The notes beneath the pieces are model-generated. The model ran no database searches, was not told the DNA's origin, and worked only from the letters and a program-made list of their open reading frames with translations. Source: Sapria himalayana (taxonomy: Eukaryota > Streptophyta > Magnoliopsida > Malpighiales > Rafflesiaceae). From it: a DNA stretch of 64,000 nt. Below are positions 22,020 to 34,249 of this stretch, one piece after another. Each line of letters begins with the position of its first letter. The stretch's first letter is position 1. The position numbers were made by a program, and so were the translations under genes. The stretch is from contig JAREIK010002450.1 of NCBI GenBank assembly GCA_029783825.1, positions 3,750,846 through 3,814,845 on the forward strand, read 5' to 3'.

Positions 22020-22780
22020 TTATAACTTGTTGCAAAATAACATTTCTCCCAATTTAGGCATTTTGTCATATTGGACTCTAAACTTCTTGAAAATTGCATT
22101 AAGCTCTGTCTCAATCACTGTTAATCTGTCAAACTTTAATATTTTAGTTTGTTTCTTTTTACTTGTTCTTTCGTTTGGATGTTGATAGTTATTGGTTAGT
22201 TTTTCAAATAAAAAATGAGTCACCTAGGATTACTTGTTCATGATTGAACTATCTGAGGTTGTAATAATTGTGTACTTCATCATGTAATTTAGATTATTAT
22301 AGAATGTTTGAGCTTAGAATTATAATTAAAATTGATGTTGTGGGTATATTCTCGCTAGATCAAATTCTAATATTTTAGTTTGTTTCTTTCTACTTGCTCT
22401 TTTGCTTGGAGTTTGATAGGTGTTATTAGTTAATTTTTCAAATAAAAATTAAGTCACATAGGATTATTTGTTCATGATAAAATTATCTGAGGATGTAATT
22501 GTTATCTATCTCATCATGAAGTTCAAACTATTATAGAATATTTGAGCTTGGAATTATAATTGGAATTGATGTTGTAGGTATTTTCTCGCTAGATCATTGA
22601 ATCGATCTTAAGCATCATATATTGTCTCATGCTCTTCATGTCTAAATTGGTTTATTTTTCTTTTTAGTTATATTATAATTTGATGTGGGAATGATTTTGT
22701 AAAGAAAAGCTTGTACAAATTCATTAAAAACATTCAATGGATCCTTTGAATATGCAATGAAATTATTTCTCTGTTTTGTC
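22020..22780 (-). pseudogene. Decayed Gypsy (Athila-like) gag
   Basis: On the minus strand the reading from about 22780 down gives SKDPLNVFNEFVQAFLYKIIP, the counterpart of the WDDLTKAFLAKFFP helix of plant Gypsy gag. Next come QAQIFYNNLNYMMKYTI, like QIFYNGLN-TRT-ID, and LFEKLTNNYQHPNERTSKKK, like LLEEMATNNYQWPSER. This order is diagnostic of the Athila/Tat lineage gag. A 230-bp part is duplicated in tandem (22139-22368 and 22369-22598), so the FYNGLN segment appears twice. Only the last 67 codons (22020-22223) remain open. No protease or reverse transcriptase is recognised beside it. Confidence 0.82.
22139..22598 (-). repeat. 230-bp tandem duplication inside the Gypsy gag
   Basis: AATATTTTAGTTTGTTTC starts at 22139 and again at 22369. 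Both copies end in TTCTCGCTAGATCA, at about 22348-22361 and 22580-22595. The copies differ by scattered substitutions and small indels. Confidence 0.85.
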
Positions 22781-24900
22781 TCAAAGAAATAAGAAAAGTT
22801 ATAATTTTATTATATCTGAGCTAATTTTATTCATCTTAATAATGTTGCACAACTACAAGAAAGTTATGACATGACTTTTTCTTTCTTCTGAAAATATGTC
22901 TATAAGAGTTGGTTTCGACTCAAAGTGGTTTGTTTATATTAGTTTCATCCAAATCACAATGTAGCTATTCTACATTTCCTAAGGTTTAGTAAAAAATAAT
23001 TTGTTGAATAGCTTGTTTTATATTTCCTTGGTTATTCTCATTACTTTTATTATCCTTGATGTTTGTTCTCTTATCTCTTTGTCCCAATATCTTCTTGTTC
23101 ACTTTATTTTTGAGTCTAGAGATGCTAACTTTGTCCTAGATCTTCTGTTTATAAAATATCATGGCTACAAAAAAAATGTAAAACAAATTACAAACACAAA
23201 ACAAACACAAAATAAAAATAGTTATCTATTCAGTTATATACATAATTATTTTATTTTCAAAAATAGTTATGTTAACTCAAGTAAATCAATCAAATTAAAA
23301 ATATTTCGTGATAATAATATCAAATTTTATTATGACTTTGTTATAGTATTAAATTTATTATTTTGAGCAACACTCCAAAAGATTAATGGGGGATTAGATA
23401 TATCCAATAGAAATCTGCAAATATACAAGTTGTACATATAATAAAATGGACTTAAATCAAGATATTCATATGGATTGTATGTGTAATTTGACCAACTAAC
23501 ATTTAATTAATAATTATTCGAGTATAGAAGATAAACTTGAGTTTTTAATTAATACTCAAAATTTAGGGTTGATTTAATTTCTAATGTATGATGAGTTTTC
23601 TTTAATATTAAGATAGTGTTATGCTTGATCGTTAGACAAAGGGTATGATAATATGGATTTTTCCTATTGTCCACTTGGCATCCAAGGTGATTGTCAATCT
23701 TGGATTGTCATTATCAAAGATTTTTTTTGTGTATTTGTATTTTTGATATTTATCACCGAAATTATATATACTCTGTTGATGAGTTATTCATATTTTTAAT
23801 TCTTTTAAGCAATGTGTTAACTGTCTTTGATTATTTTAAGTATGTATTTATATTCTTCAATCAGAGTTATCATAAAAGATTTGAAATAATATGATATAAA
23901 ATTTGTTTGAGTTTAATGCTTTATAAGTATTATATTTATATCAATTAATATATATATTTCTAATAATTTTATCTATCAAGGTCATATAAGAAGCAATAAT
24001 CATATAGATATCACTATTTTATGAAACACATCTTATTGCATGTGTCTCATAACTTACCTATTATTATCCATAATATTGACACATCCAAAACCTGATTCAC
24101 ACCCTATGGTTAAACCTATGCTTTAGATGTTATATATAATCTTCACATCATTCGAAGGTCTATATTTCTAAAATATACATAATAGAATGATCATAGATTT
24201 ATTTGTTCTTTTAGTTTCGTGCACGTCATACTCATATTAATTAAAATTACATAAATCTAAAATTTTTGAGAGACTATTTAATATGTCTCTTAGAATTTGA
24301 GAGATTAATCATAGTTATTAATCTCTAAGATGAGATAAGCTAGCATCTCGTGCCTTATGATTTGCCTTCCTCGGATACATGAGTACCCAATGAAGGTACA
24401 AATTTTTGTAACCAGGAACTAATAGGATTTTAGTATGTGTTGATATTATTTATATTAACACGGATTTTTTTTTTTTAACATAGGAAGACAGTGAGTTCAT
24501 ATATTATATTTGGATCCATTAATTTTTTTGTCTTGCCTATTATGTTGCCTGGACTACGAATTAGTAGTGAGAGTTACATGTTGGCTACATTTAAACATAT
24601 TGATACTTAATATGATGTTACTGAGTTTTCTTCAATACAAACAAATTTTGAATCAATAACTAGGAGACTTGATTGTCTAAGATTTTTTGTTTATACAAAG
24701 AGATAAAGACATACTCTGCCTACTTTGATTAGAGACGAATCTACTGAAGATCAAGATGATCGTACAACCAACCACTTAATCTTGGCCTTCTAATTATTTT
24801 CTGGAAGAGACATATAAGCTGTGCTCAACTCTCAATGTCATGTTTTTTATTGTATTATCACATTATTAATTTTTTTTGTTTCTTTTTTTTTTCTTGACAG
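22781..24900. other. AT-rich retroelement debris, no gene recognised
   Basis: Stop-dense with several short AT-rich frames (for example 23001-23366) that look like chance. No domain, terminal repeat or RNA gene could be supported. Confidence 0.4.
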
Positions 24901-25620
24901 TCTTAGGATATCAAAGTCTCATTCTGAAGCATTATCTTATAAAGGATAATGCTTTTCTCATAGTATCATGATCTTGATTGAAGAATGTCTTCTACTTTAA
25001 TTGGACATGTAAATTAATATCATGATCTTCGAGAAAGTATATAATTGATTTCAAATAAGTATTTATTATGAAGATATATTCATGTGAGAAAATATATTAC
25101 TTTAAGTAAGATTTGTAGTAAGGGGATTCACTCACATGTTTCTAGTGGACAACTAATATAACTTTTCTATTGTGACCAAGATGAATTTAATACAAATTTT
25201 TATTTTTTTTTGTATAATCTCATAGTTAGATGATACATCAACTAGACACAGAATATATTTATTTATGATAACTTTGTGGAACAGGTATGTATGGAGCAAT
25301 CTCATTAGCTTTGAACAAAGCAGTTAGATATAGTTTACAGATTGGTGAAGTCATTGTTTGGCTTGAAACAATTATTTGAGAGTTAGGTTTGTGAGATTTG
25401 TATAGTTATTCATCTCATTTGGGTTTATATGTGTGTTATTTATTTTTCATTATTTTTTTGAATGAGTTCTAATAATATAATGATTTTGTTGATTATTTAC
25501 ATAGATGATATTATGTTTATGAGAGATGAGTTGGTAATAACCAACCTCAATAAATACTTTTAGTAATAGTTTCAGACAAAGGATTTTACTAGACTTAGAT
25601 ATTTATTTTTATAGATAGTC
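24901..25620 (+). pseudogene. Decayed Copia reverse transcriptase
   Basis: At about 25222 the reading QLDDTSTRH is the remnant of QLDVKNAFLHG. Around 25300 the LNKAVRYSLQIGEVIVWLE stretch is the relic of CRLNKSLYGLKQSPRAWF. At about 25486 it reads LLIIYIDDIMFMRDELV, the Y(V/I)DD active-site motif of Copia reverse transcriptase. ITNLNKYF and QFQTKDFTRLRYL follow, like LKKYLQQQFQTKDLGRLRYFLG. The order and spacing match a plant Copia element on the + strand. Frameshifts and stops are many. Confidence 0.85.
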
Positions 25621-26380
25621 TTTTGGTTTGTGTTCCAATAGATATTCTTATTAATCCAATAGTAATTTTATTTTTTATAGGACATCTCTAGTTAATTCAA
25701 CTATCTAATTATGATTAAACTAGATATAATTTACATAATTAGTATTATTAGTTATTTCTTAGATTTTTTTTGTAACTTCATCTTGAAGTTACTCTTTGCA
25801 TGCTAAGGTCTGTGAAGAAATTTTTGGAACTTGAGATCTCTTTTAGACATCATAGACACTTGTAGTTGACCGAGTATCCAAATTAAAGTTGGGTGAAACA
25901 ACCAATAACTGAAAGAATAAAATGTTCTACTGCTGTCTTAGAAATGAATTTTATATATTATTTTGTAGTAAATATAATTATTATGGTTAATAAACTTTAT
26001 GAGTACTCATGAATAATGCTGACAGTTCTTTTATTTCATAATATTCTATAAAGCTCAGTTTTTTTTTAAATAATATCCTACACATGCCTCCTGTGGGACC
26101 TATTATTCTGTAGTGTGTATACTAAATTGAGAATCTATTATCTTTGTTTCTATTGCGACAATCTCTCCCCATACACAGTTGACAATCAAAATGCACAGAG
26201 TTAGGGTTAATATCCAAACATCTAGTTTTTGCTCATAATCAATTATACCAAATTAAGATTTCTGTCCAACCATAATTTTAAAAAATTATATTTCTACCAA
26301 ATTGAAATTAAATGATATAGGGTTTACACACCCTAATTTATGTTGAAGCCTCAATTTGTACCAAACTCAAATTAGGGTTT
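25621..26380. other. AT-rich region after Copia RT, no gene recognised
   Basis: Probably RNase H and downstream parts of the same Copia element, too decayed to place. No other content seen. Confidence 0.4.
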
Positions 26381-27010
26381 TTGTTCTAATTAATTTTGCA
26401 CCACTATTCATTGCATGCACCATCATGCACTTAATCCATCATGATGGTCTTCACATACCATTGTGCACTGTATGCACCATTGTACACTTCACGCACCACT
26501 GTGCACTGTATGCTCCATTTCACACTTAACGCACCACTGTGCACTGTATGCTCCATTTCACACTTAACGCACCACTGCACACTACTTGCACCAATATGCA
26601 CTTTAAATATTTAATACCTCACTTCCAGCATTGATGATCATATCGCACATTGTGGGTGTGCGACAAATCTAATTGGCAGTGCACATTTGCAGCATTGCGC
26701 ACTCTGATATATTAATTCCAGCATTGATGACCCCATCACACATAAAAGGTGTGTGGCGGACCTAATTGGCAGTGCACAACTGTGTGCCGTCTTTATCTGC
26801 TTCCAGTTTAGAAGTGCTTGCAATGTATTGGTACAATGCACATGATTTTCCTTTTTAGTACTTGTAACTCTTACCCATTTATACGCTCCCTTATTGCCAC
26901 AGAATAGAATTAAAAAAACATAATCTTACTCAATATCTAAAATAATATATATGTTACCCTTATACAACAAACAAAAATAATTGAGACATATCTCATTTAA
27001 AACTAAAATT
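26381..27010. repeat. GTGCAC-rich repeat with 38-bp tandem array and LTR-like tail
   Basis: CGCACCACTGTGCACTGTAT starts at 26492 and 26530, and a third partial unit starts at 26568, giving a 38-bp period with earlier decayed units from about 26454. A second, longer pair of copies begins CCAGCATTGATGA at 26626 and 26718 (period about 92 bp). The block then runs into the AT-rich tail (TTATACAACAAACAAAAATA near 26960) shared with 53.2 kb. The minus-strand frame at 26638-26841 is a by-product of the duplication. Confidence 0.75.
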
Positions 27011-27904
27011 TAAAACTAACAAAATAGTAAATCATAACATGATGCAATAACATAGTTGATGAGATTGTGATTATTAGAAGATGAAGATCATGTTACTTAT
27101 ATATCTCATTTTACCTTATTTACTCATTTAGTAATTTGGTTATAGAGAGTTTTTGTTGATAAATATTCTCAGTTGGTAGTGATAAAAATTAAAAAGAAAT
27201 TTTTATAGACATCTTCTACTTATATTTTGTAAGAGATTGTTATTTCATTTTCAGGAGTCAGATGTTTATTGAATGTAGTTTTTCATTCAAATCAAAGATT
27301 TACAATCAGGTTCTTTTGTATTCCTTGGATAGTAGAAAAATGCTTTGCATATAATATTAGTTATATATCATGAGAGGATAGCAAGATTATAGATAGATAG
27401 TTAGACGAGATCTTTCTCCATTTGTCCTCATTATATGAGAACTAAACATAATCGAATATAATTATTTAAGGTGCAAGGTACATTGAGGTGCAATGTGTGC
27501 TAAGGCATAAATATTTTTCTAGAACATTGAGGTGCAAGACATAAATTAAGGGATAAAATTTTGTTTTAAGAAACATTCTATTATATATATATATATATAT
27601 ATATATATCATATACTAAATATTATATATAATTTTTATATATTAATAAAATATAATCAAGTAAAGTATATCAAATATAAATATAAAATATCTTTATTTCT
27701 AATTAATACACATTTAAAGTTCAAAACTAAATGAAATTTTAATAATCTAATATATATATATATATGTATGTATATATGTATCCATACATATGTATGCATA
27801 TTTATTTTTATATTTGTATCCATACATAGTTATGTGTATATTCATGCATATGCATGCCATTATACATATATATGCATGCATGATGTATGCATATAAATAC
27901 ATTT
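27011..27904. other. AT-rich stretch with AT microsatellites and AGGTGCAA words
   Basis: No gene seen. Positions 27470-27530 contain AAGGTGCAAGG, TTGAGGTGCAA and AAGGC words resembling the ends of the DUF659-type hAT family (compare 36390-36490). An AT run lies at about 27583-27608 and TATATG repeats at 27752-27800. Confidence 0.45.
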
Positions 27905-27909
27905 GCATG

Positions 27910-27941
<32 letters not shown>

Positions 27942-27992
27942 TGCGTGCGTGTGTGCGTGCGTGTGTGTGCGTGTGTGTGCGTGTGCGTGTGC
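27905..27992. repeat. GT/GCGT microsatellite
   Basis: Compound simple repeat: GT run, then GTGC tetranucleotides about seven times, then mixed GTGTGC. It generates the His/Thr-rich and Cys/Val-rich open frames on both strands (27747-28166), which are not genes. Confidence 0.95.
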
Positions 27993-28019
27993 GAATGAAC
28001 TTGGGATAGCTCCTTCTAG

Positions 28020-28520
28020 AGGCGAGGCAAGGTGAGGTGATGATGCCCATGATTTAGGCATGCCCATGGTATGTCTTTTATAACTATGTACTTGAGAGAG
28101 TCCTATTACATTCCGAGTAGATGATGTTGAAATATTAAAGCTTTGTGATGAGAGTAAACTACTCATTCCAAATGACTACTCATTGCAAATAGAAACTATC
28201 CATTGTTGCCATTATTATAGTTAGGGAAGAGATTAATATGCTATTTTGTTGACTATAATTATAAAAAATTCTAAGTGCACTCAAGCACCAATGTGGGTAC
28301 TTTATGTGAGGTGTGCCTTGGGCACTTAAGCATGTATCTTTATTATTTTCTAATATAAATATTATTGTAGCCTTTCTTTGTTTTATATTATTTGTTTTGC
28401 TTTTTTATGGGAGTATCTGATATGTGGTTTGTCTCAGCTATTTTTATATATTATATAAGTATATTTGATATGAATTTTGTCAGTGTTATTGTATTTATAA
28501 TTTTTTTCATTATTCTAACA
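28020..28520 (+). mobile_element. LTR end related to the Copia element at 38-41 kb
   Basis: The segment near 28408-28450 (TTATGGGAGTATCTGATATG, then GGTTTGTCTCAGC) resembles 40886-40925 at the 3' end of the Copia element. It ends in CA at 28519-28520, directly followed by TGGTATCTAAG at 28521, a near match to the initiator-Met tRNA primer-binding site. Hence 28521 marks the internal start of a Copia-type element. The segments at 28020-28060 and 28270-28330 contain AGGCAAGG and AGGTGTGCCTTGGG words typical of DUF659 hAT ends, so two element types are mixed here. Confidence 0.6.
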
Positions 28521-28599
28521 TGGTATCTAAGATAGGTTTAAAAAAAAAAAACAAACATAATTTTTTTTTCCAACGGTAGAGTAGCTTTGCTGATGGCAA

Positions 28600-28825
28600 A
28601 GGATGCGTGGCGGTGGCAGCACTTGGCATGTCTTGGTGGTGGCAGGACTTGACATGTGGTGGTGGTGGCGGGACTCGGCATGTAGTGGTGGCAGTAGCCG
28701 GCACACGTGGTGGTGGTGGTAGCCAGCACATGCGGTGGTGGCAGTAGCTGGCGCACGCGGTGGTGGCAGTAGCTGGCGCACGCGGTGGTGGCAGTAGTCA
28801 GCACATGCAGTGGTAGCAAGAGAGG
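28600..28825 (+). repeat. 25-bp GGTGGTGGCAGTAG minisatellite
   Basis: About eight or nine units of 23-27 bp, the most regular being GCGCACGCGGTGGTGGCAGT plus AGCTG at 28751 and 28776. It sits 80 bp downstream of the primer-binding site at 28521, in the leader of an LTR element. All open frames across it, on both strands, derive from this repeat and are not proteins. Confidence 0.9.
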
Positions 28826-29929
28826 CGTTCATGGTGGTGATAGTAGAGGAACATGTGCTTGGTGGCAACATGCACTCACAATAGTATGCATGTTGTGTTG
28901 GAACATAGTGGCAATGCTGTATTGTAGTCATGCGATGTACGGTGGCACACATCAACGCAATATGGAATTTTTGTGAAAAAAACCCAACTAGGATTTTAGG
29001 AGATTTGTAAAAAAAATTGGTATAGTTTTTTTTTATTGGAGGAACTATAAATTTGCGGCACAATATTATGAAAGATTATTATAGCTAAGTAGAGATAAGA
29101 GAGTAATATTTAAGTTATCCATTGTAGGAAAATGAGCCATATGAGAGTCAGCTATTGAATATTATATTTAGAAAAAAAATTGAGAGTTTTATAGAGTATT
29201 AAGAGATATAGTGACTATTAGAGTCATCTAAGAGTCCTCGCATAATTTACTTATCATGATATTTATACTTATTAAAGAGAAATATAAACAACTCATCTCT
29301 AAGGTAATATCATATCTTTTTTTTTTTAGGTTTTATTGGGTTTTTCACTTTTATTCTTTTTTTAGACTTTTATATTATTTATACATGAGTTAATACTTAT
29401 ATTATTAATATTTATATCCCATTCATTATATTTTTTTTTATTTTTCTAAAGATATTATTATAGCTAACTACAAACATTCAAAAGTCAATTGACATGTTAG
29501 TATCTATTTTGTGTCTTTGTTACTTTTATGTGTCTTGCTTATTTCTTATTATTTTTTTAGTTTTTTTTTGACTTGTATTTTTTGATAATTTAATTCTAAT
29601 TTGATTTCTAGTTCTTTTATTATTTATTTGCAGAATTATGAGATTTTGAGAAAGATTTCATTTGGAATTGAATGGGATATATTGTATGTCCTCTTCCATA
29701 ATCAAATCTTCTTATATATGTTTGAGTATGTTAGATATTTTAATTGTGTATTCTTATCTTAGTTATTCATCACTAGTTAAGTTGAGAATATTTTATTCTT
29801 GTTGTAAGAATATTATAATCTTTGAGTGTAAGACATTTTTATTAGAAAAGTTTATCAGAATTTTTTATCATACATACTAAAATAGCTAGATATTTGATGC
29901 GAAGTACCATAATACTTGTGCTCCAATAA
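28826..29929 (+). mobile_element. Decayed LTR-element internal region (copy of 14.4-15.3 kb)
   Basis: AT-rich with short frames and no intact domain. It shares blocks with 14480-15240, as noted there. Its position between an LTR with primer-binding site (28521) and Copia reverse transcriptase relics (29930 on) makes it the gag-to-integrase part of a decayed Copia element. Confidence 0.5.
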
Positions 29930-30300
29930 AAAAGATGATCTCGATATAAATTTTTATTTCTCTTGTAAAATAACATAGTTAGATGATATATTAATTAGAT
30001 GTGAATAATATATTTCTTGATGGTGATCATGAGGTATGTATATGGAAGTCACCTCGATTGAGCAATACAATTAGATAATAGATATAATTTATAGATTTTG
30101 AAAGACATTGTATGGTTTGAAGTAGTCACTGAGAGTCTAGTTTTCAAGGTATTCACCGACAGTCATCTCATTTGGGTTAAATAGGTATATTACTGGTTTT
30201 TTAAAAATTTTTGGAGTCTTAATTGTTGTATGATTTTACTAATTATTTACGTGAATGATATTTTAATTGAGTAGATGAGTTGGGGATAACCTAACTCAAG
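29930..30300 (+). pseudogene. Decayed Copia reverse transcriptase, second copy
   Basis: Parallel to 25190-25560 in DNA as well as translation: AGTTAGATGATATATTAATT at about 29969, a relic of the GLKQSPRAWF region near 30100, and MILLIIYVNDILIE at about 30222, in which the YVDD box has become YVND. Two or more frameshifts. It belongs to the same Copia family as the 25-kb copy. Confidence 0.78.
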
Positions 30301-31815
30301 GTATACCTAACAGACTCATCCTACCATAACTCCTATTGAATGAGGATGTTCGAGATTTCTTCTTTGTGAGTCAGCAACGTGTTTTTCCCGACCTTTTGTA
30401 CTATAGGTCTTATGACTTATTATTTTGTTTATACTCTATATTATTAATTTATAAATCAATACTCATATTACATGTTATTATTCATTTTTTTACAACTTCT
30501 TTGCATATTTCTTGGATATTGTTATAACTATTGATTATCATTTTATTATTTTGTTAGTTTTTTTTTTTTTTTGAGTTATGTATCTAGATACTAAATTCTA
30601 ATATTATTTTCTCTTTTGCTAATGTTTATCTATGAGAAAATACTTTGAGAAAATTTTTTTTTTGAGATTAGACTTGATAAATTATATTTTTTTTTTCTAC
30701 GATATGATTTCTTACTCGGTGTATGAGTGTATTGAATGTTTTGTTTGTATATTCTTAACTTCCTCCATCATAACTAAAAAAATTGAGAATTCTTTACTAG
30801 AGTTAGAAAATATTTCTACCCTAGGGAGTGATGCGTATCAATTTGGAAAATATATTGAAACTTCCTATTTTACCTGTGTGGAGATATAAATAATGACTTA
30901 TTTGATCTGATACACATATACATATTAAGACCTAATAGAGATGAGCCTCGAGAGGGATTCATGCATTTAGTTACATTTATTGTTAATTACTTTCAATTTA
31001 CATGAATATTCTTTTTTGTTTTAAATCATTTTTGTTTTATATGTCAAGTATTTCTTAAAAAGTTAAAAAATCATTTTCATATAAATATTAAACAAAATGT
31101 TGCATTGCATTAAAATATTTATCTTATAGTTTTAATATTTATTATATGGATCATAAGATCATATGTAAAATTTCATGTATTAGCATATGTCATATTCACA
31201 TAATGAGATTGTAGAAAAAAAGTAGAAATCTAATTGAGATGATGCAGGCATTTCACTTTGATATGATTGTTGTAAAAAGTTTTTGAGAAGAACTAATATT
31301 AATCATAAATTACCTTATCAATTAGATATTCTCGTCTGTCCATTCTTATTATATGTCCTTTCAGGTGTGACATCCTAAAGAGATAATGTTTATCCTATCT
31401 CATAAAATTTGAGAGTACTTGGTGTTGTTGATCATTGTTCTCCAGCATAGAACAATATGACACTTAGAATCCTTAAGAGTTGTCTTTCTTAGATACTTTT
31501 GTACAAAAAAAATAATATAAGTATAATTTATCAGAACCAAATAAGATATTAATGAAAATTGATGTTATTTTTCTTGAGTAGAATTTATTTATAGTAAATC
31601 TAGGAAGAATAAGGGTTCATAAAATATATATGGACTTATCTTTTACTACTCTATTGTAGTCCATCTTGTATCTTGCTATGATAGAAAGTCAATTTTTGGC
31701 TACATAAAGTTGTTTTCAAATAGTAGTTCATGAGGAAAAATCCTCTTTGATTCCAATTGATATAGTACTTCATGAGACTCAAAACTTGTTGGCCACCGGC
31801 ATCGTTGGCCACTTA
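30301..31815. other. AT-rich region, no gene recognised
   Basis: Several hydrophobic low-complexity frames (30336, 30632) without family resemblance. The part at 30540-30880 again resembles the 15.0-15.2 and 29.6-29.9 kb segments, so it is likely a further piece of that dispersed element. Confidence 0.4.
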
Positions 31816-31817
31816 GC

Positions 31818-32060
31818 GTTGTCTGTCACTCAATGTTTTCGGTGTTGTCTGTCACTCAATGTTTTCGGTGTTGTCTGATTTGTTGAAGTTGACAAGCCAT
31901 AGCATGTAGCCTTTATTATGCGTCAGATACATATCCGATGCTTCCGTCTGATATACCACATTGTGTATCAGACACGAATCGGTCAACAATACTCCATGTG
32001 ACGTATCGGACACGTATCCGACACGTGTCCATACCATATCCGTGTCCACGTGTTTGACAC
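31818..32060. repeat. 26-bp tandem repeat beside GACACG-rich block
   Basis: GTTGTCTGTCACTCAATGTT plus TTCGGT occurs at 31818 and 31844, with the start of a third copy at 31870. It is followed at 31920-32060 by a run of GTATCGGACACG, GTATCCGACACGTGTCC and related words in both orientations, which is GC-richer than its surroundings. The 65-residue minus-strand frame here follows from that pattern. Confidence 0.8.
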
Positions 32061-33240
32061 GAGGATATAACTATAGTATGACGTATTTGTGCTTCTAAGT
32101 AGGTGAATATAGAAAATGATAAAATATACTGGTAGTATAGATAATATTTAGTTTAGTTATTATCAAATAATTTAATTTTTTAATAATAATTTTATATCTA
32201 AGAGAATTAACAGACAAGCCGATATTATTGATAACTCTATATCTGGACCAAGTGGTATGTTAACAAGCACACATCTTGATATACATATATTGGATTAAAT
32301 ATTTTAAATATATCTTATGCAAATATGCTAGTATTTGTAGATAACTTACATGGTATTTGTGTGATAAACCTTTAGTAAATAGGAGTGGGTTTATGGGCCT
32401 TAAGGGATTTGATTCAGGGATTAGGATTAATGATATTCATTTGTATGAGATAGCAAAAATTGGGGTTTTCCAACTATAACAAAAAGAAACTTAATCTGGA
32501 TTTTAGGTCCAAGTTAGGATTTCCAAAATTGGGAATTTTGGGTTATGTTAGTTTATGATTCAAAATTATTTAATTATACGAGATTGCTTTGAAATTGACA
32601 CAATTAGTGGACAATTTTAAGAAAATGAATTTGGAAATTAAATTATTTAAATTAAGATTTTGAGAAAATTAGCATATTGTCTGAATTAAATATTTTAGTA
32701 AGAATTGAATTTGAAAATTTAATTTCTCAATTATGAATTCAAGAATTTTAACGAGTTGGTCAAATTAAGTTTAATTTATATATCCAACCTTATGAGTTAT
32801 TGGTAGGTGATGATAGAGAAGTGAATGGAGTATTTCAGTTTTAAAAGGGAAATAGAAGGGGGTTTCACAAGCCCTTTCATGGCACCCACCTGAATGGATG
32901 CCCAGTACCTCAAAAATGCTTTGGAAAAACACAAAAAAAAAGGGTGGGGCTTCACACACTCGTCTAATGTTTATTGAAACTCACAAGTAAATTTGGGACC
33001 ACTAATAAAGAGAACGTATTTAAATTCTTTCCTTCACAATTTCAACTTGAATGATACAAAAAAATGGGGGCAATGACAAGAAAGAAAAATAGAGATGTAG
33101 GGGTTGAATAGTTGGCAACTCTTAGTTATGAAATCTCAAGAGCCATGATGCCCTTGCCAAAGCTTCTTGCTTAGGCAAAGGCATGTCAACTCATAGTTAT
33201 TAAATCTATCTTGGAAATAAGCTCGTCAACTTGATATGAA
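32061..33240. other. AT-rich region, no gene seen
   Basis: No coding block, repeat or RNA gene supported. The minus-strand frame at 32771-32959 has no family resemblance. Confidence 0.4.
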
Positions 33241-33930
33241 AGGTACAAATACTCTCATTTATATTTTCTATGATTAAGTAATAGAATAAGGTATTTACAG
33301 ATAAAATTATGTTGGAGAATTTAGAAATATAAAAAAGATATGCAAAATATCTTGAACATGTTAGGAAAGAATTGGAAGAATATATGGTAGTCAATGAAAC
33401 TCGACAAAAAATTAAATGATTTTTGAGAAAAATAATATGAATTAAAATTTGGTTGGGCTTCAAGATGAAGATGATGAGGCTTTAAAATAAAATGAGATCA
33501 AAGGGTATTTATAGTGGTGGTAGTAATGTAGGAGAAAATGATAATAATTGTAGTAGTTTAGAGAGATCAAAACAAAAAGGTGTAAATACTCTTATTTATA
33601 TTTTATATGATAAAATAATAAATTGAGATATTTATAAATAAAATTAATGTTTTGCTAGAGGATTTAAAAATATAAAAAAAGACATTCAAAATATCTTAAA
33701 TATTTTAAGAAAAAATTGAAAGAGTATATGCTAGTTAATGAAACTCAAAAGTCAGATGGGTTTTGAGAATAATAATATCAATGAAAATTTATTTATGTAG
33801 CAAGATAAATATGACGAGAATGTGGATATTACTAGTAAACTAAGATCAAAAGGCATTTATAATTATGATAGTAATATGATAGTAATATAGGGGGGAGTAA
33901 TGATAATGGTTGTGGTTTAAATAGATCAAG
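33241..33930 (+). repeat. 337-bp tandem duplication upstream of DUF659 hAT relic
   Basis: AGGTACAAATACTCTCATTT at 33241 and AGGTGTAAATACTCTTATTT at 33578 begin two adjacent copies that remain alignable through the TATTTATA-GTGGT segments to about 33577 and 33930. Their divergence is moderate. The block sits directly upstream of the transposase relic and may be part of that element's 5' region; this is inference. Confidence 0.8.
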
Positions 33931-34249
33931 ATAAAAAAGTTTAAAATGGATCATTTTTTTATTTTTTATTCAAAAATAATTGTTAAAAATAGAAAAAAAT
34001 ATTAAAACTTTTCTCAATAATATTTATAAGAAAGAGACAAAGGAAATAGTTGATATTTTATTTTTATTAATGAATGTATGATGTTGTAATTTTATTTAAT
34101 GTGATAAATTATGTTAGTTTTCAAGTAATATTTCAGACAATTGTTAATATGATTTGAAATGATAGAGACTAATTTTTCTTAATGTTATAGTAACTAATCT
34201 AAAAAAGAATTAATTTATTATAAAGAATTTGATAAATGATCATTTCACA

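Noticed and set aside
27747..28166. Long His/Thr-rich open frame on the minus strand and Cys/Val-rich frame on the plus strand
   Set aside because: Both are translations of the GT/GCGT microsatellite at 27905-27992 and have no other content.
28527..29063. 178-residue minus-strand open frame rich in His, Ala and Thr
   Set aside because: It is the complement of the 25-bp minisatellite at 28600-28825 plus AT-rich flanks; the unit, not selection, keeps the frame open.
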